Positions 24,412 through 32,716 of a stretch of 50,373 nt of DNA are shown here, piece by piece. Origin of the DNA: Mycobacterium gordonae (lineage in GTDB: Bacteria > Actinomycetota > Actinomycetes > Mycobacteriales > Mycobacteriaceae); contig NZ_LKTM01000307.1 in NCBI RefSeq assembly GCF_001417955.2, forward strand, positions 1 through 50,373. Reading direction: 5' to 3'. Under the pieces are notes generated by a model, which worked only from the letters and a program-made list of their open reading frames with translations, searched no databases and was not told where the DNA came from. Position 1 is the stretch's first letter; each line of letters begins with the position of its first letter. A program made the translations under genes and the position numbers.

Positions 24412-25316
24412 CTACACGGTCGCCGCGCTCTTCGCATCGGAGTTCGTGGGCTCGCACTCGCCCGACGAGATTTGAGCAGGAACCGGGTCGAACGCCGCGG
24501 GGTCGGCAAGGTACTCACGGAAGATGCGGGCCATCGTCGCGGCCTGGTAGCCGTCGACGAACCGGTGGTCCAGGTTAATCGTCAGCGGCAACACCGGACG
24601 GACGACGGGTTGACCGTCGCGGGCCAGCACCTTGTCAGTCACGGCTCCCAGCAGGATCGTGATCGGTACGTGGCAGAAGTTCGGCACCGGGGCAGCCGCC
24701 GAATCGAGGCCGTAGGTCCCCACGTTGCTGACGAGGATGGATCCGTACGGGCGGGCCTCGAGTCCGGTGAACGGAAGGGGCAGCTGCAGGCTCTCGGTGA
24801 CGAATCCGACGCCCGCCATCAGGGGGCGCAGCAGCAACGGCGGCAGCCCCTTGACCATGGCCTTCATCTTCTTGAACTGCGGGTCGTGATCGTCGCGGAT
24901 GCGGCCCGCGCGGTCGGCCAGCTCCTTGGCGATCGCCCAGGGCGGCTTCTCATTAATGCGCCGCACCACGGTCCCCGACAGATCGGTCCTGGCGGCCTCA
25001 ACCCCTGATACCGGATCGGTCCGCAGCGATACGACGAAGAAGCAATCGACGGTCGGAGACGGCAAGAAGCTGCCGAACACCACCCGGCCGTTGAGCCCCG
25101 GCAACGCCTCGACGACCTTGCCCGCGGCCCGACCGACCAGGTCGACGGGCGTGATGTGCTGGCCGGTCGCTTGCCGAACCTGGTCGATGTAATCGAGCAA
25201 TTGACCGGCTTCGACGTCGATCGTGGCGATATCGTCGGGTCCGTCCGGGGACGCCAGGTCGCCATGGCGATCTTGCGCCAGACGGAGAACGGGATTGCTG
25301 ACGGGGTCTCGGTCAT
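24412..25316 (-). pseudogene. 2-oxoacid dehydrogenase E2 catalytic-domain-like protein, frameshifted
   Basis: Two frames together give one protein. From ATG 25316 the first frame reads MTETPSAIPFSVWRKIAMA and TWRPRTDPTI; near 25228-25233 it must slip to continue TIDVEAGQLLDYIDQVRQATGQHITPVDLVGRAAGKV and run to the stop at 24412. One missing base at about ACGATATCGCC explains it. The rest is a CoA-dependent acyltransferase fold with YGSILVSNVGTYGLDSA and the active-site-like LDHRFVDGYQAA, but no lipoyl domain. Similar stand-alone E2-like proteins occur in mycobacteria. It is either a genuine recent pseudogene or a sequencing error. The second-frame part alone is 262 codons from 25200. Confidence 0.75.
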
Positions 25317-25408
25317 GCTCTGAGAATCTGTGACCAGAGCCACACGCGGCCAGAGGACAAGGTCACCGGCCGGCAGGTCTTTCGGACGAAAGCTCCGCGT
25401 GAGCTGCC

Positions 25409-27181
25409 TTAACCGGCCGCCTGCAGGGTGATATCAGACAGCTCCGTGCGGCTCTGGCCGTTGGTGGAGCCGAGCGTGGAGATCCACACCAGCACATTCG
25501 ACGTCTTCGTCTGGTTGGTCACCGTGATGCGGTTGCGTCCCGGTTCCAGTGACGTGGTCGGGGCGATTTCGGTGGTGTCGGCCAGCTTCGCGGGCTTCTC
25601 GGTGGGGGACGAGCGGATCTGCACCTGGGTCCCGGTGCTGGGCACGTCAAGGGTTACCACGCTCAACGCGGTCGGTTCGGACAGATGCAGCATCAGGCCC
25701 ATGCCCTGAATGAACTTCGGGAACGGCACGGCGTCCGTGTAGGTCACGGTGGACCAACCCGTGTTGGGGTCGCCGTCGATCGCGAGCTTGGCGTCCTGCG
25801 GGTTGTCGGGCGTGCCGTCGGGGGAGAACACCGTGGCGCTGACCGGCTTGACGATGGGGCCGGGACGCGTCTCCGTGCTGAAGGCGTGCGTGAAATACAG
25901 CACGCCACCGGCGGTCAGCACCAGAACGGCGACAACGGCAAGGGCAGCCAGGACCCAGACTTTCCTGCCTTTCGGCGACTTGTCGCTCGGCGCGATCGGA
26001 GCTGTCGGCGTGGGCGAAGGGACCTCGGGACGGGGACGCTTCGGCCGCGCGCCCGCCGACAGGTTGACGATCTTGTCGGCGTCGAGGATCTCGCCGTCCC
26101 ACATGCCGGTGACCTCGACCTCGTCCCCGTCGGTCAGCTGACCCGGGACGAGGTCGGTTTGTATCTCGACCGGCAGCAGAGCGGGCAGGTCCTCGAGGGG
26201 CTCGTGTGGCACCACGTGCAGCGACAAGGTTCCGAGGTCGTCGACCCCGGCCGGACTGGATTGCACGGCGCGGGCGGTCCCGCTGACGATGAGACGTTCG
26301 AGGCGCTGGGTCGTCGGACGTTCGGCCGAGCGGGGGCTTTCGGTGCGACCCGCCTGCGACAACGCCCGGGCGAAATCCGCACACGTCGGGTATCGCTTGT
26401 TCGGGTCCTTGGCCAGCGCCTTGGCCAGCACCGCGTCCAGGTGTGCGAGTTCGGGCCGGCGCTCCGAAATCCGCGGCGGCGGCGAATTGAGGTGGTGGCT
26501 CAGCACCACCGCGCGGTTCGAGTCTTGGAACGGCGGAGCTCCGGTGAGCAGGAAGAACGTCGTGGCAGCCAGCGCGTACTGGTCCGCCCGGCCGTCCAGC
26601 GACTTGCCCAGGAGTTGCTCGGGGGCGACGTAGCTGATGGTCCCGACGGCGACGTTGGCCTCGGTGAGGTTGCTGACGTCGTCGATCTTGCGGGCGATGC
26701 CGAAGTCGGTCAACAACACCCTGCGGCGGTGGCCGTCGGCCGCCGCCACCAGGATGTTCTCCGGCTTGACGTCCCGGTGGAGCAGACGACGATCATGACC
26801 GAAGTCGAGCGCGTCGGCCACCGCGGTCACGATTTCGGTCACATCCTGTTCGGGCATGCCGTCCGGGTGGCGATCCCGTACCAGCTGGCCCGCATCCATG
26901 CCGTCCACGTATTCCATCGAGATCCACAGCCGCCCGTTGAACTCACCGCGGTCCAGCACGCCCACGATGTGCGGGTGCCACAGTGTCGCGGCCAGTTCCG
27001 CTTCGCGCTTGAACCTCGCCTGAAACTCCTGGTCGGCGGTAGCGGCCAGGGACAGGACCTTCAGCGCGTCGTGACGAGGCAGACGCGGGTGCTGTGCGAG
27101 GTAGACCTCGCCCATCCCGCCAGTGCCGAGCAGCCGCTCGATCACGTAGCCAGCGAAGACCTCGCCGTTTTTGAACGGCAT
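25409..27181 (-). CDS. Transmembrane Ser/Thr protein kinase, PknF/PknI-like, with sugar-binding-like ectodomain
   Basis: A 590-residue receptor kinase. Kinase domain (about 9-280): GTGGMGEV P-loop, Lys41, catalytic Asp137 (HRDVKPEN), Asp159 (DFG) and activation segment TISYVAPEQ. Then a segment (about 300-390) resembling an OB-fold (GDEVEVTGMWDGEILDADKIV), a Pro-rich linker, one TM helix (about 412-435) and an extracellular beta domain with AIDGDPNTGWSTVTYTD, resembling the galactose-binding-like ectodomain of mycobacterial MurJ. ATG 27181 (MPFKNGEVFAGY) is the family-type start; the frame is open to 27205. Probably senses a wall-related ligand; that is inference. Confidence 0.9.
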   Translation of the reverse strand: MPFKNGEVFAGYVIERLLGTGGMGEVYLAQHPRLPRHDALKVLSLAATADQEFQARFKREAELAATLWHPHIVGVLDRGEFNGRLWISMEYVDGMDAGQLVRDRHPDGMPEQDVTEIVTAVADALDFGHDRRLLHRDVKPENILVAAADGHRRRVLLTDFGIARKIDDVSNLTEANVAVGTISYVAPEQLLGKSLDGRADQYALAATTFFLLTGAPPFQDSNRAVVLSHHLNSPPPRISERRPELAHLDAVLAKALAKDPNKRYPTCADFARALSQAGRTESPRSAERPTTQRLERLIVSGTARAVQSSPAGVDDLGTLSLHVVPHEPLEDLPALLPVEIQTDLVPGQLTDGDEVEVTGMWDGEILDADKIVNLSAGARPKRPRPEVPSPTPTAPIAPSDKSPKGRKVWVLAALAVVAVLVLTAGGVLYFTHAFSTETRPGPIVKPVSATVFSPDGTPDNPQDAKLAIDGDPNTGWSTVTYTDAVPFPKFIQGMGLMLHLSEPTALSVVTLDVPSTGTQVQIRSSPTEKPAKLADTTEIAPTTSLEPGRNRITVTNQTKTSNVLVWISTLGSTNGQSRTELSDITLQAAG

Positions 27182-27254
27182 GCCCGAAAGCCTACAAACC
27201 GGCACGGCGGGGGAGCGAATTCCGCACCCGAGCGGCTGTGCCGGCCGGCGGCGA

Positions 27255-27587
27255 TCATTCAGCGGGCGGCTTGGCCTCGGCCTGCTTGTGCAGTGTCTCG
27301 TTCGCGCTGCTCACCACGCTGCGGATGAACTCGTACTGGGTCTTGACGAGCTTGTCCGCCATGTCCAGGGCGGCATCCACGATCGTGTTGCGTCGTGACG
27401 GGTGGTCGTCACCGTGTCCGGGTATCGAATCCTCGACGGTGCCGACGAACTTACGCACGGCGTCGATCGCCGCCCGTTGTCCGGATTCGACCGATTTCAG
27501 GACTTCGTCAGACAGGCCGGCTGCTCGATCGGTCAGGTCTGCCGCGAGTTCGGCAACGGTCTTCTTCTCGGTGTCTGTGTCTGCCAT
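27255..27587 (-). CDS. Small helical protein, unknown
   Basis: A 110-residue, soluble, largely helical protein (AELAADLTDRAAGLSDEVLKSVESGQRAAIDAVRKFVGTV and IVDAALDMADKLVKTQYEFIRSVVSSANETLHKQAE) with amphipathic periodicity suited to a coiled coil or lipid surface. The tail is KPPAE. Strong ribosome site GGGAGGAG, 9 nt before ATG 27587. It is upstream of the kinase on the same strand with a 73-bp gap and might be co-transcribed. Short proteins of this type recur in mycobacteria without known function. Confidence 0.75.
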   Translation of the reverse strand: MADTDTEKKTVAELAADLTDRAAGLSDEVLKSVESGQRAAIDAVRKFVGTVEDSIPGHGDDHPSRRNTIVDAALDMADKLVKTQYEFIRSVVSSANETLHKQAEAKPPAE

Positions 27588-27753
27588 GATGGCGCTCCTC
27601 CCGATTTAGGCAGTGACCAGCATGCGCTTCCATCGGGAGGCTTCTGTAGGGCCAATAGTCCCTGTCCCGAGGGCTCATCGGCCGCAATGGGATGCTCGGC
27701 CGCAACGATTGGCATCGGTGCAGACGGGATGTGGCAATGGGCACGGTGTTCGG

Positions 27754-28920
27754 ATGAAATGTCGGGGTGCGGTGTTGCGGGGCGCGCGCCGCGATTGGGA
27801 GATCGACGAAATCGAACTGGATCCGCCAAAGGCCGGTGAGGTGCTGGTGGAAGTGGCGGTCGCCGGGATCTGCCACTCCGATGACCACTACGCGACCGGC
27901 GACGGTGTGGCGGGTGAGCGTCTGGCGGCGATCATGCGGACGCACGGTATTCCGGTGCCCGATCTGTACCCGATGCTGGGCGGGCACGAAGGCGCCGGCG
28001 TCGTCGTCGAGGTCGGCCCGGGCGTTCGGTCAGTCCAGCCCGGTGACCGGGTGGCGACGTCGTTCATCCCGGCCTGCGGGGTATGCCGGTGGTGCTCCTG
28101 CGGTCTGAGTTACCTCTGTGACCTCGGGGCCGGCACGGTGTCGAAGGAGATGACGACCGACGGCACCCCGCGCCGTCACCTGGGCGGCGATGCTCTGACG
28201 GCGATGACCCAGCTGGGCACGTTCGCCGAGTACGTGGTGGCCGCGGAGTCGTCAGTGATCAAAATCGACGACGACATCCCCTTCCACGCGGGGTCTTTGG
28301 TGTCCTGCGGCGTCATGACCGGCTGGGGTTCGGCGACCGTGGGTGCCGGCACCGAGGCCGGTGACACCGTCGTGGTGATCGGTGTCGGTGGTGTCGGCAT
28401 GAATGCGGTGCAGGGCGCGCGAGCCGTCGGGGCCAAATACATAATCGCGGTGGATCCCGTTGTTTTCAAACGTGATTCGGCGATCTCATTCGGCGCCACC
28501 CATGTCGCGGCGTCCGTCGGGGAGGCGGCGCCGCTGGTGCGGGAGCTGACCCGCGGCGTGATGGCCGACCGGGTGGTGCTGACTCCCGGTGTGATGCCGA
28601 CCGAACTGCTTTCGCCGGCAATGATGTTGACGCGCAAGGGCGGCACCTGCGTGCTTACCGGACTCAGTCGCTATGACGAGTTGCCGGTGCCGCTCGTGCT
28701 CAACGACATGGTGTTGTCGGCCAAGCAGCTCAAGGGAGTGCTGGGCGGCGGCATGAATCCGCGCGCGAGCATCCCGATGCTGTTGTCGATGTACCGCGAG
28801 GGCAGGCTCAAGCTCGACGAACTGGTCACCCGCCGTTACCGGCTCGAGCAGATCAACGAGGCGGTCGACGATATGCGGGAAGGCCGAAATATCCGGGGCC
28901 TGATCGACTTTCAGTGGTGA
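27754..28920 (+). CDS. NDMA-dependent-type zinc alcohol dehydrogenase
   Basis: A 388-residue zinc MDR enzyme. Catalytic zinc ligands: Cys40 (GICHSD) and His78-Glu79 (GGHEGAG). Structural zinc Cys108, Cys111, Cys114, Cys122. Coenzyme motif VVVIGVGGVGMNAVQGARAVGAKYIIAVDPV. The order FIPACGVC, LCDLGAG, GCGVTTGWGSAT-like (SCGVMTGWGSAT) and the end RRYRLEQINEAVDDMREGRNIRGLI closely follow nicotinoprotein alcohol dehydrogenases assayed with NDMA, whose in-cell acceptor is mycofactocin. ATG 27754 is taken; the frame is open to 27613 without similarity. Stops meet the phytochrome gene tail to tail with one base between. Confidence 0.88.
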   Translation: MKCRGAVLRGARRDWEIDEIELDPPKAGEVLVEVAVAGICHSDDHYATGDGVAGERLAAIMRTHGIPVPDLYPMLGGHEGAGVVVEVGPGVRSVQPGDRVATSFIPACGVCRWCSCGLSYLCDLGAGTVSKEMTTDGTPRRHLGGDALTAMTQLGTFAEYVVAAESSVIKIDDDIPFHAGSLVSCGVMTGWGSATVGAGTEAGDTVVVIGVGGVGMNAVQGARAVGAKYIIAVDPVVFKRDSAISFGATHVAASVGEAAPLVRELTRGVMADRVVLTPGVMPTELLSPAMMLTRKGGTCVLTGLSRYDELPVPLVLNDMVLSAKQLKGVLGGGMNPRASIPMLLSMYREGRLKLDELVTRRYRLEQINEAVDDMREGRNIRGLIDFQW

Positions 28921-28921
28921 A

Positions 28922-30946
28922 TCACGATGCTTCCACGGGCTTGGGGCGGCGCTTGTCTTCGTACATGGCGGCGTCGGCCCGGCTGAGCAGACGGTGTAGT
29001 TCCTCGGGCTCCGACGCCAGAGCAACCCCGATAGAAGCGCCGATGGTCAGTCGGACATCGGGGCTTATCGCAATCGGCTCGCGCAGCGACTGACGGATAC
29101 GCTCTGCCACCAGGGCGGCGCCCGCGGCATCCGCCCCGGGCAACAGCACGAAGAACTCGTCACCGCCCAGCCGGACCGCAGGCGGCCTGTCCGCACCGGC
29201 GCGAATCACGACATCGGCCCCGGCCCGGGTGACCTCGGCGATGCGCCGGGCCGCCTCCCGCAGCACACAGTCGCCGGCTTCGTGGCCGTACTTGTCGTTG
29301 ACCGCCTTGAACCGGTCGAGGTCGATGAAGATGGCGGCCACCGGAGCCGCTGACGATGCCCCCGCCAGCATGTTCGCCATGACACTGCTCAGGTGGTGGC
29401 GGTTGGGCAGCCCGGTCAGCGGGTCGTGCATACCGAGGTGCGCCAATTGGGCCTGAGCACGGCTGAGCTGCGCCGATTCGATGTCATATGCCAGCAGGCG
29501 CGCCGCCCGCAGGTCGGCCTCTGTCCACGGCACACTCGAGCCGGTGACCTGCTGAAGCCAGGTGTCGAACGACTTGCGCGGATTCAGCAATCCAGTGGCG
29601 TGCGTGCGCGGATCTCCCAGCCAGCGGAGTTGTTGCAGACGGTCGCGCCGAAACCAGATCACGAAGTCGTCGGGCGCGCTGAGCGCGACGAACAAACAGC
29701 CGGCCGCACCGAGATCGTCTGCCGTCTGCTGTTGCAAGCGATCGGAGGCCCAGGGCGAACCCGGCGACCTGGACGCGCGGATCTCGCTCGCGAGTCGTCG
29801 CACGGCCTCCTCGGCCGGCGCTGATCCGATCGAGCGGTATTGCCCGTCCACAGATGCGGCCGCGCTTTCCGCCTGGCAGAGCTCCAGCAGGTCTTCGGCA
29901 GCCGACGTGAGGCCTTCGGGGATGGCGGTGGCCGCCTGCATCGCCGCCCGCAGGCGGTTGCGGATGGATTCCCTTCGCGCGGCATCGTTCAATCTGGAGA
30001 TCTGTTCGGCCGCGGAGACCTGAAGCTTTGCCTGCAGGACCAGCAGTTCACACGCACGGCGCGTGGAGCGCGAAAGCCATTGGGGTTTCTCAGATGTGCA
30101 CGAGACGAGACGGGTCAGCCGGCCCCCATCGGCCATCGAGAACGACACGCTGGCCGCGGTGTCCATGTTGCGCATGAACTCGAGGTGGAACGGGGAAACA
30201 CTGCGCAGCGCAGCGTGACTCAGGTCGAGGCTGGTGCCGGCCATCCGCCGGGAGGCGATCACGGCGACGTCGCCCTCATCGACGTCGGGGATGTACCGCG
30301 ACGCTTTGCGGGTGTAGATGTGACGGGCTTGCAGCGGGATGTCGCTCGCCGGAAAGTGGTGTCCGAGATAACGAACCAGTCCGGGAAGGCGATCCTCAGC
30401 GACGATCTCCCCGTGCTCGTCTTCATGGAACCGGTAGACCATCGCCCGGTCGAAGCCGGTCAAGGCCCGGACGGCGCAAGCGACGGCCAACTCGATTTCG
30501 GGCACGCTCTTGGCTTCGCCGATCTCCTGCGACGCATACAGCACCGGAACGAGATTCGCCTGATAGTCCCCGTGCGATTTCTCGATCTCGATGACGATCT
30601 GTCCGGCCACCTGATGCAGGATCACATCGACCCTGCCGTGGGCCTCGGCCGCCAGGCGGACGCCGTACAGATCCGGGGAGGACGGCCGGTATCCGCTCTG
30701 CTCCATCGCCTGCTCGAGGCGCTGCAGTTCATCCGCGAAGAAGATGCTCGTCAGCGGCGCGTCGAAGAGCTGATCCGGCGCGGCGCCGATCAGCTCTTCG
30801 GTGTTGGCGCTGGCATAGGTGATGCGACGGTCTTGCAGGTCAGCGGCGATCAGCGCCCCATGGGCCTGGATCCGGCCGGACAGGTGCAGCTGCTCACTCG
30901 CGCAATCGGCCAGAGCCGGCGCGCTCGGGTGCGCTTCGCTGGTCAT
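28922..30946 (-). CDS. Bacteriophytochrome diguanylate cyclase (PAS-GAF-PHY-GGDEF)
   Basis: A 674-residue red-light photoreceptor-like protein. Chromophore Cys15 in the N-terminal DCASEQLHLSGRIQAHG; PAS (about 15-115); GAF (about 130-300) with FPASDIPLQAR and pocket His254 (SVSPFHLEFMRNM); PHY with tongue motif PRKSF at 456-460; GGDEF domain with intact GGDEF at 594-598 and DLDRFKAVND. So biliverdin binding and cyclic-di-GMP synthesis are predicted. The inhibitory RxxD site five residues before GGDEF is not in register (RAGADRPPAVRL). No heme oxygenase or EAL gene is in the window. ATG 30946; weak ribosome site. A long inverted repeat lies 59-90 bp upstream. Confidence 0.93.
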   Translation of the reverse strand: MTSEAHPSAPALADCASEQLHLSGRIQAHGALIAADLQDRRITYASANTEELIGAAPDQLFDAPLTSIFFADELQRLEQAMEQSGYRPSSPDLYGVRLAAEAHGRVDVILHQVAGQIVIEIEKSHGDYQANLVPVLYASQEIGEAKSVPEIELAVACAVRALTGFDRAMVYRFHEDEHGEIVAEDRLPGLVRYLGHHFPASDIPLQARHIYTRKASRYIPDVDEGDVAVIASRRMAGTSLDLSHAALRSVSPFHLEFMRNMDTAASVSFSMADGGRLTRLVSCTSEKPQWLSRSTRRACELLVLQAKLQVSAAEQISRLNDAARRESIRNRLRAAMQAATAIPEGLTSAAEDLLELCQAESAAASVDGQYRSIGSAPAEEAVRRLASEIRASRSPGSPWASDRLQQQTADDLGAAGCLFVALSAPDDFVIWFRRDRLQQLRWLGDPRTHATGLLNPRKSFDTWLQQVTGSSVPWTEADLRAARLLAYDIESAQLSRAQAQLAHLGMHDPLTGLPNRHHLSSVMANMLAGASSAAPVAAIFIDLDRFKAVNDKYGHEAGDCVLREAARRIAEVTRAGADVVIRAGADRPPAVRLGGDEFFVLLPGADAAGAALVAERIRQSLREPIAISPDVRLTIGASIGVALASEPEELHRLLSRADAAMYEDKRRPKPVEAS

Positions 30947-31004
30947 CCCGGGCCTCGTGCCACTCTCGAAGGATAAGCGTTCGGCCGACGGCGGTTAAGC
31001 CTTG

Positions 31005-31036
31005 GACGTAATTGCATCGCTCAACGCAATTACGTC
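31005..31036. terminator. Strong inverted repeat between amidase and phytochrome genes
   Basis: GACGTAATTGC and GCAATTACGTC are exact 11-bp reverse complements with a 10-nt spacer, 15 nt past the amidase stop and 59 bp before the phytochrome start. It may terminate the PhyH-amidase operon or act as an operator for the phytochrome gene. No U tract follows. Confidence 0.5.
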
Positions 31037-31050
31037 GTTGACAACGTGCG

Positions 31051-31758
31051 TCAGTTGCCGGCCTCGATGGCCGCGACCTTCGCCAAGCCGTCAGATCCGG
31101 ACAACCGCTGAAGGTCGATTCCGCCGGAGGCCTGGAACCCGTCGATCCGGCGCTTGAGGTCGCCCGAGGACAGGTATGCGTAGAGGTTCTTGCCGGGGCA
31201 TGACGTCTGCGCGAAATCTCGATGGCCCGCCAGCGTAGTCGTGGAGAGCTTGTAAGTGCTTGCGGCCCAGGCGAATATGCGCGCCGCGCCGTCAACCTGC
31301 GCCTCTGGCACGACTTCCCGATCGAAGTCACCCTCGCAGATGACCAGGAAATGGCCGATCGTGTTGTAGTCGGTCGCGGTGTCACCCGCAATCTCGGGTC
31401 TGCGCAGTTCGTAGATGTTGCCGTTCCCGTCGACGCCGAAGTGGTACGCGATGTCGATCCAGCCCAGCGTGTCCTGGTGGTAACGCTGGTCCGCACGGAA
31501 CCGGGCCGGAGCGTTGCGATTGTCGCCCAGCACCACGGCGGCGTGGTGCAGGGTCATGCGCGTAATCGTCTGGGGCGTACCTCCGGGGCGTGCGGGACGG
31601 GCGCCCCAGGCGTCGCGGCTGATCACCTGTGTCGCGACGGGCCGCGCGGGATCAGCAGCCGTCCGGCCGACACACGCGCCGACTGCGGCCGTCAACCCCA
31701 GGCCGCCCGCCAGTGATAACAGCCGGCGGCGGCTGACGCGATCCTTTTCGGCGGCCAT
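31051..31758 (-). CDS. Tat-exported N-acetylmuramoyl-L-alanine amidase (Amidase_2/PGRP-like)
   Basis: A 235-residue secreted hydrolase. The N-terminus has a twin-arginine signal (SRRRLLSLAGG) and a possible lipobox ending at Cys29 (AVGAC). The catalytic domain begins ISRDAWGARPARPGG, the usual start of peptidoglycan-recognition-type amidases. Zinc ligands: His in LHHAAV, His in AGHRDF and Cys in TSCPG; HFGVDGNGNIYELR is also typical. It should cleave between MurNAc and L-Ala. ATG 31758 follows the PhyH stop by 3 nt, so the two genes are translated from one mRNA. Distinct from the LysA-like amidase module, which has no export signal. Confidence 0.92.
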   Translation of the reverse strand: MAAEKDRVSRRRLLSLAGGLGLTAAVGACVGRTAADPARPVATQVISRDAWGARPARPGGTPQTITRMTLHHAAVVLGDNRNAPARFRADQRYHQDTLGWIDIAYHFGVDGNGNIYELRRPEIAGDTATDYNTIGHFLVICEGDFDREVVPEAQVDGAARIFAWAASTYKLSTTTLAGHRDFAQTSCPGKNLYAYLSSGDLKRRIDGFQASGGIDLQRLSGSDGLAKVAAIEAGN

Positions 31759-31761
31759 GCG

Positions 31762-32622
31762 CTATTCCTGCTCGGTTCCCAGCAACCGCAACGGGTGCAG
31801 TCCGTCCACCGCTCCGACGAACGGCGGATGGATGCTGTAGCCGAGCATGCGCTGGATGTCGTCGGACACCGTTCGGGCGATGTCGCGCGACACCGACAGG
31901 GTGAAGGCCTCCATCGGTCGCAGCCACGGCTGGCAGTACTGGGCGGTGACGGCCAGACGGTCGTGCGTGGACGTGTTCGCGCCCCCGCCATGCCACAACG
32001 TGCCGACGAAGAAGACGCAGGAACCGGCGGGCATCACGACCGGCAGAGCGGTGTCGTCCGGGCCGGGACGGCGCTTACCCCACCGGTGGCTGCCGGGTAT
32101 CACCACGGTGGCGCCGTTGTCGGCGGTGAAGTCGTCGATCGCCCAGATCGTCGCTGCCGCAAGAGGTTCCCGCGGGCGCGGAATGGGATAGAACCCGTCG
32201 TCGTGGTGAGGCAGCTGGGCGGACTCGCCCGGCTGAATATTGATGGCCTGCAAGGCCGAAAGCAGATAGTTGGGCATCAGCAAGCGGTCCAGCACCGCCA
32301 GCACCCTCGGGTTGTCGACGAGCCGGTCACATAACCTCGTCCGACTCAGCACGCTGTAGACGCGTTGCGTGCGCCTGCCCTCGAAGGAATTGCGTCCGGT
32401 ATGTCCCAGCCACGGACGCACGGTTTCCCGGATCTCCCGGCACTGCTGGGCATCGAGCAGGTTTTCCCAGATGACGTAGCCGTCGCGGGCCAGGGCCGCC
32501 ACGTCGGCTTCGACCACAGCGCTGTCGACGGTGCTTCCGCCGCTGGGCGTCCACCTGTATCGCTGCGCCAGGTCGCCCCGTAGATCTTCCAGCGTGGTGA
32601 CGGACTCTTCGTCGGTGTTCAT
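31762..32622 (-). CDS. Phytanoyl-CoA dioxygenase (PhyH) family protein
   Basis: A 286-residue Fe(II)/2-oxoglutarate-type oxygenase. The HxD metal pair is in LPHHDDGFYPI, the distal His in GTLWHGGGANTS followed by the Arg in DRLAVTAQYCQPWL, which binds the co-substrate. DNGATVVIPGSHRWG is the family's middle strand. Such enzymes hydroxylate lipids, acyl-CoAs or secondary metabolites; the substrate here is unknown. ATG 32622. First gene of a two-gene operon with the Tat amidase, and divergent from the serine hydrolase lipoprotein. Confidence 0.88.
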   Translation of the reverse strand: MNTDEESVTTLEDLRGDLAQRYRWTPSGGSTVDSAVVEADVAALARDGYVIWENLLDAQQCREIRETVRPWLGHTGRNSFEGRRTQRVYSVLSRTRLCDRLVDNPRVLAVLDRLLMPNYLLSALQAINIQPGESAQLPHHDDGFYPIPRPREPLAAATIWAIDDFTADNGATVVIPGSHRWGKRRPGPDDTALPVVMPAGSCVFFVGTLWHGGGANTSTHDRLAVTAQYCQPWLRPMEAFTLSVSRDIARTVSDDIQRMLGYSIHPPFVGAVDGLHPLRLLGTEQE

Positions 32623-32716
32623 CTGGTCCGTGTCCTTCGGCTAGTGCTTCCGACCACACTAAGCTGAAATCGCTCCATCCATATCCGTGAACGCGGGGAA
32701 TAACGCGGGGAATCAC

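Noticed and set aside
25222..25240. Programmed ribosomal frameshifting in the E2-like gene
   Set aside because: No slippery heptamer, and related proteins are encoded without a shift as far as known; mutation or sequencing error is simpler.
25685..27328. 547-codon plus-strand frame across the kinase gene
   Set aside because: Antisense shadow of the Ser/Thr kinase; His/Arg/Gly-rich low-complexity translation with no domain.
29840..30976. 378-codon plus-strand frame across the phytochrome gene
   Set aside because: Antisense to the conserved PAS-GAF-PHY region; no domain in its translation.
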